17,923 bases of DNA from DASQEH01 sp038239485. GTDB taxonomy: Bacteria; Actinomycetota; Actinomycetes; Propionibacteriales; Nocardioidaceae. Made by a program: the position numbers and the translations under genes. The notes under the pieces are model-generated. The model saw only the letters and a list, made by a program, of their open reading frames with translations. It searched no databases and was not told the origin of the DNA. Numbering within the stretch: the stretch's first letter is position 1; each line of letters opens with the position of its first letter. The DNA is taken from contig JBBSET010000061.1 of the NCBI GenBank assembly GCA_038239485.1, forward strand, positions 1-17,923, read 5' to 3'. Below, one piece after another: positions 15,518-17,923 of the stretch.

Positions 15518-16694
15518 GACGGTGTCGGCGCGCGAACACCGAGCTGGGTCGGTCGCCAAGGCGGCGGGGCTTGCACCTGACCTTTTTGAGGCGAGTGGCT
15601 GGGTGACCGCCGCCTTCCACGAGCGCCACGGGTGGCGGCTGTACGCGCTGAGCGAGGGCTATGTCCACATCGCGGCCGACCATGACCAGGCCAGCCTCAA
15701 GGCGGTCCTGAGATCTGCGTCGGGGCGGCGGACCGTCGTACTCACCAACGAGAGCGATCAGGAGGTCGCGTTCGTGTGGGAGGACGATGAGGTTGCGCAC
15801 TCCTTCTGTCTGGCCGGTCCTCAGGGTCAGGCGTTGCTGCTCGAGGGCTACCCGGCCGCCATCCCGCCACGGTGGCTGCTCTTCGTCATCATGCGGACGC
15901 TGGTGCTCCGCGCCCGACAGCCGGCCCCGGTGGCGCGCTCCGCGCCGTTGTGGCGAGACCTGCAGGTCACCTTGCTCGGTGTGGGTCCCGGAGGCGATGC
16001 CCCGCGTCCCCTGCGCGCAACGGCGTTGGAGGGGGCCGAACACGTCGTTGTCTTCGACCGGATCGAGCACCGCGTCCTCGACGGTCTTGACGGACTCCGC
16101 GAGATCCACGTGGTGCCCTACCACTACACCGACTTCACCCAAAGCATCGACATGATCGTCGACCTGGTCACCGAGCTCTCCCAGCGCGCCGCGAGCTCGG
16201 TCGCCATCGTCGTGGAGGGCAACCCCGAGATCTTCGACCTCGCTCCGAGGCTGTCTCAGCTCACGACGCGGCTGGTGGTGGTGCCGGCCAGGCCCATCGC
16301 GTTGCAAGCCGTCGAACGGGCAGCCGCGCTCCTAGGCCGTCCGTTGATCGGCGCGTCCTACGCCATGACCTCGGGGATACCGAGCCGACACCCCGACCTC
16401 CGCGACGGACTGCGACGAGAAATGCTCGACTACGTCATCGCGGGGCTCGGCTGCCTTCTCCTGGAGATGTGCTCGGGGGACCGGGAGCTGATCGCCGAGT
16501 GGCTGGCCGCGGCGGGCCCGGGTCACGTGGTCGCGGTCTTCTCCGACATGTTCTCTCCAGCGGAACGGATCGAGATCATGGACAGCCCTCAGTTCGCCCG
16601 GGCCGTCCTCGACGAGCCGGGCCGGTGGGGCACCCAGCTGGTGACTGTGGCGATCCCACAGGCCGCGATGGCGGCGGCCCTGCAAGTGCCGTGA
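15501..16694 (+). CDS. Tetrapyrrole-methylase-superfamily protein with unrecognised N-terminal domain
   Basis: Probable SAM-binding protein of the TP-methylase superfamily, 397 aa in two parts. Residues 1 to about 150 form a soluble domain I do not recognise (segments such as GWRLYALSEGYVHIAAD and RRTVVLTNESDQEVAFVWEDD), perhaps a mixed alpha/beta fold. From about 155 the TP-methylase part begins: LQVTLLGVGPGG (159-165 is the GxGPG loop), AEHVVVFDR, VVPYHYTD, AIVVEGNPEIFD (237-246, at the place of the family GDP/GNP loop) and a final strand QLVTVAIP. The layout recalls bacterial relatives of borosin peptide N-methyltransferases rather than cobalamin enzymes, but the catalytic Arg/Tyr of those seem replaced. 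ATG 15501 follows a G-run and overlaps the glycosyltransferase stop; GTG 15522 is an alternative. Substrate unknown. Confidence 0.72.
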   Translation: MFCTGETVSAREHRAGSVAKAAGLAPDLFEASGWVTAAFHERHGWRLYALSEGYVHIAADHDQASLKAVLRSASGRRTVVLTNESDQEVAFVWEDDEVAHSFCLAGPQGQALLLEGYPAAIPPRWLLFVIMRTLVLRARQPAPVARSAPLWRDLQVTLLGVGPGGDAPRPLRATALEGAEHVVVFDRIEHRVLDGLDGLREIHVVPYHYTDFTQSIDMIVDLVTELSQRAASSVAIVVEGNPEIFDLAPRLSQLTTRLVVVPARPIALQAVERAAALLGRPLIGASYAMTSGIPSRHPDLRDGLRREMLDYVIAGLGCLLLEMCSGDRELIAEWLAAAGPGHVVAVFSDMFSPAERIEIMDSPQFARAVLDEPGRWGTQLVTVAIPQAAMAAALQVP

Positions 16695-16703
16695 TCGTCC
16701 GGG

Positions 16704-17378
16704 CTAGAAGGCACCGTCCCCGCGCAACCACACCGGGATGGTCCGCAGCGCGATCCGGAGGTCAAGGCTGAGGCTGAACCGGCGTACGTAGGCGAGATCC
16801 GCCGCCGCCATGACCTCGACGCTCTGGTGCGCATGGCGGTCCAGGACCTGCCACAGACCGGTGATGCCCGGCTTCATCCGGCAGCGTTCGGCGCTGATGT
16901 CGGGAAACGGACGCAGCATGTAGTCGACGACCGGCCTCGGACCAATCAGGCTCATGTCGCCACGAAGGACATTCAACAGCTGCGGCAGCTCATCGCCGCT
17001 CGTACGACGCAGCAGCCGCCCCACCTTCGTCACCCGCGGGTCGTCCGGCCGCTTGGTGAACAGTCCCCGCTCGTAGTCGAAGACCTGGCTGAGGTCCATC
17101 ACCGCCGCCTGGTCGAGAACCATCGTGCGAAGCTTCAAGATCGTGAACGGCCGCCCCGCTCGGCCGACCCGCTGCTGGCGGAAGAACACCGGCCCAGGGC
17201 TGGAGACGCGAATCGCCACTGCCGCGGCCAGCAGGACCGGACTGACAAGCACCAGCAGGGCCAGCCCGCCCAGGACGTCGACAAACCGCTTCAGCACCAA
17301 CTGGACCGGCTGACGCTTGGGGGGACCCACGGCCGCACTCGCTCCGAGAAGGTCCGAGAGCGCCCCCAGGGTGGACAT
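16704..17378 (-). CDS. Monotopic phosphoglycosyl transferase (bacterial sugar transferase)
   Basis: Small membrane-associated enzyme of the WcaJ/PglC class that moves a sugar-1-phosphate from a nucleotide sugar onto undecaprenyl phosphate, starting exopolysaccharide or glycan assembly. The 224-aa form has a re-entrant hydrophobic segment (about 35-57: DVLGGLALLVLVSPVLLAAA), SSPGPVFFRQQRVGRAG, ILKLRTM, the catalytic Asp129-Glu130 dyad in RRTSGDELPQLLNV, RGDMSLIGPRP and MKPGITGLWQV. It lacks the large N-terminal membrane domain of WcaJ. The start at ATG 17378 has an excellent GAGGAG about 5 nt upstream; an upstream GTG/ATG option at 17417 is less likely. The Shine-Dalgarno lies in a perfect 12-bp palindrome. 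It converges with the TP-methylase gene (9-nt gap). No other polysaccharide genes are in view. Confidence 0.94.
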   Translation of the reverse strand: MSTLGALSDLLGASAAVGPPKRQPVQLVLKRFVDVLGGLALLVLVSPVLLAAAVAIRVSSPGPVFFRQQRVGRAGRPFTILKLRTMVLDQAAVMDLSQVFDYERGLFTKRPDDPRVTKVGRLLRRTSGDELPQLLNVLRGDMSLIGPRPVVDYMLRPFPDISAERCRMKPGITGLWQVLDRHAHQSVEVMAAADLAYVRRFSLSLDLRIALRTIPVWLRGDGAF

Positions 17379-17383
17379 CTCTG

Positions 17384-17395
17384 CTCCTCGAGGAG
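17384..17395. repeat. 12-bp perfect palindrome over the sugar-transferase ribosome-binding site
   Basis: CTCCTCGAGGAG is a perfect inverted repeat containing the GAGGAG Shine-Dalgarno of the sugar-transferase gene. It could be an operator half-site pair, or a transient RNA pairing site that masks the ribosome site; it may also be chance. Confidence 0.35.
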
Positions 17396-17466
17396 TCGGT
17401 CGACGAAGTGCCAGCAACCTAACCCACGAGCTCGCGGACCGGCAAGCGGTCGGACGCTCGCGTGCA

Positions 17467-17622
17467 CTACCAGACCTGGCTCGAAACGGTGCCGGGCAGC
17501 GAGCGGTCGTTGAAGGCGCACGATTCGTCTTGCCACAGGGCGCCCAGCCGGGTGACCGTGGCCCACGACGGGCCCGCGTCGGTGCCGAACTGCTCGAGCG
17601 CCCGCCCGAAGTCCGACGACAA
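17467..17622 (-). CDS. Short unrecognised reading frame, possible small protein or gene remnant
   Basis: A 51-codon minus-strand frame from TTG 17622 to TAG 17467, with AAGGG about 9 nt before the TTG. The translation includes SSDFGRALEQFGTDAG, SWATVTRLGALWQDESCAF and NDRSLPGTVSSQVW, a normal mix of hydrophobic, aromatic and charged residues. Nearly all third codon positions are G or C: by hand I found only three A/T (CAA, GAA, GTT) after the start codon, like the real genes in this window. A TAA lies just upstream in frame. It may be a genuine small protein or the 3' end of a broken gene; I recognise no family. The opposite plus frame shares the same third positions, so G/C bias alone cannot fix the strand, but the minus translation looks more protein-like. 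Confidence 0.4.
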   Translation of the reverse strand: MSSDFGRALEQFGTDAGPSWATVTRLGALWQDESCAFNDRSLPGTVSSQVW

Positions 17623-17798
17623 CGACGAGAGCCCTTACGGGTACAGCAACGGCAACACCTCAGCTGGAACTACCGCGCCGAGCGCGTCGGGGACGCACGC
17701 TGTTTGTGGCATCGTCGGGCGGACTCCAGTGAGCGCGGGCCGCGTACCGCCTCGCTCAGCAAGCCGACCGCAGGTCATTCCGCGCTTATCGTGGGGCC
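17623..17798. other. Intergenic stretch upstream of the sulfotransferase gene
   Basis: Together with 17379-17466, this flanks the short minus-strand frame. I see no further supported gene. A 25-codon minus-strand frame ending at the TAA just before the 51-codon frame begins MPQTACVPDALG and could be a leader peptide or chance. The right end holds the sulfotransferase -10 candidate. Confidence 0.4.
17787..17792 (+). promoter_or_regulatory. Candidate -10 element of a leaderless sulfotransferase transcript
   Basis: TATCGT at -12 to -7 of GTG 17799, with GGGGCC between, which is not a proper Shine-Dalgarno. It supports both the promoter and this start choice. Confidence 0.45.
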
Positions 17799-17923
17799 GT
17801 GACCCTGCAACTGATCGGCGCTGGCCTCCCCCGAACAGGCACCTCCTCCCTGCGCGAGGCGCTCCGGTACCTGCTCGACGCCCCGATCTACCACATGAGC
17901 GAGGCCTTCGCGCATCCCGAACA
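17799..17923 (+). CDS. Sulfotransferase-family protein (5' end only)
   Basis: Only about 41 codons lie in the window. They read LQLIGAGLPRTGTSSLREAL, where LPRTGTSSL is the 5'-PAPS phosphosulfate-binding loop of sulfotransferases (it replaces the Walker A loop), followed by RYLLDAPIYHMSEAF, which matches the helix and strand that follow in the Sulfotransfer_4-like group. The GTG start at 17799 is placed by this motif and by the TATCGT hexamer at -12 to -7. The substrate (lipid, polysaccharide or small molecule) is unknown; the sugar-transferase neighbour hints at a surface glycan, as an inference only. Confidence 0.8.
   Translation, partial: MTLQLIGAGLPRTGTSSLREALRYLLDAPIYHMSEAFAHPE

Noticed and set aside
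15501..16694. Self-methylating borosin (fused precursor and N-methyltransferase)
   Set aside because: The chain ends with the methylase domain itself, with no clasp or core-peptide tail, and the Arg and third Tyr expected after the paired tyrosines appear replaced; superfamily similarity only.
17317..17802. 161-codon plus-strand frame upstream of the sulfotransferase
   Set aside because: Arg-rich, overlaps the sugar-transferase start and promoter, and does not have the G/C third-position pattern; that pattern belongs to a different register.
17462..17923. Plus-strand frame from GTG 17462 that shares the high G/C third positions of the minus 51-codon frame
   Set aside because: Beyond 17620 the bias fades, it runs through the sulfotransferase start in another register, and its translation is Ser/Pro/Asn-rich and unlike a folded protein; the minus reading is preferred but not proven.

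Overview
The window is chromosomal DNA from a high-G+C actinobacterium. The evidence is G/C-rich third codon positions, frequent GTG and TTG starts, a mycothiol-synthesis ligase (mshC), an F420-type luciferase-like oxidoreductase, and several actinobacteria-restricted families (DUF3090, SCO1664-like kinase fold, DUF5703). A Nocardioidaceae/Propionibacteriales member would fit, but I cannot settle the genus by eye.

Left part (1-5780, all minus strand). Read in transcription order: a histidine-phosphatase protein (MSMEG_4193 type), DUF3090, an SCO1664-type PI3/4-kinase-fold protein, mshC, a ureohydrolase (agmatinase family), and an NCS1 permease that runs off the left edge. The first four form a block I recall as recurrent in actinobacteria. 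The last two overlap by 11 nt and look like a small guanidino-compound or nitrogen-salvage unit.

Middle part (5781-14318). A CorA-type Mg2+ channel diverges from the phosphatase. It converges on an operon of LLM oxidoreductase then uppP (undecaprenyl-diphosphatase). A divergent aldo/keto reductase carries Phe where the catalytic Tyr is expected. Next come a GH15 glucoamylase/trehalase-type enzyme, a divergent 68-aa DUF5703 protein, a secreted seven-bladed YncE-like propeller translationally coupled to an upstream M20 metallopeptidase, and a plus-strand tRNA-Leu(GAG).

Right part (14319-17923). The character changes after the tRNA. About 515 nt have no convincing gene and a slightly lower G+C. 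They are followed by an overlapping pair: a DUF2064/TIGR04282-type glycosyltransferase and a tetrapyrrole-methylase-superfamily protein with an unrecognised N-terminal domain. Then come a monotopic phosphoglycosyl transferase (minus), a probable short minus-strand coding remnant, and the start of a sulfotransferase-like gene cut by the right edge. This looks like an accessory segment beginning at the tRNA.

A recurring regulatory theme is a TANNNT hexamer at -12 to -7 (or shifted 1-2 nt) directly upstream of start codons in six genes. This is the arrangement of leaderless actinobacterial transcripts. The most interesting candidates for undescribed biology are the phosphatase/DUF3090/kinase-fold trio, the glycosyltransferase/TP-methylase pair, and the 51-aa reading frame at 17467-17622.
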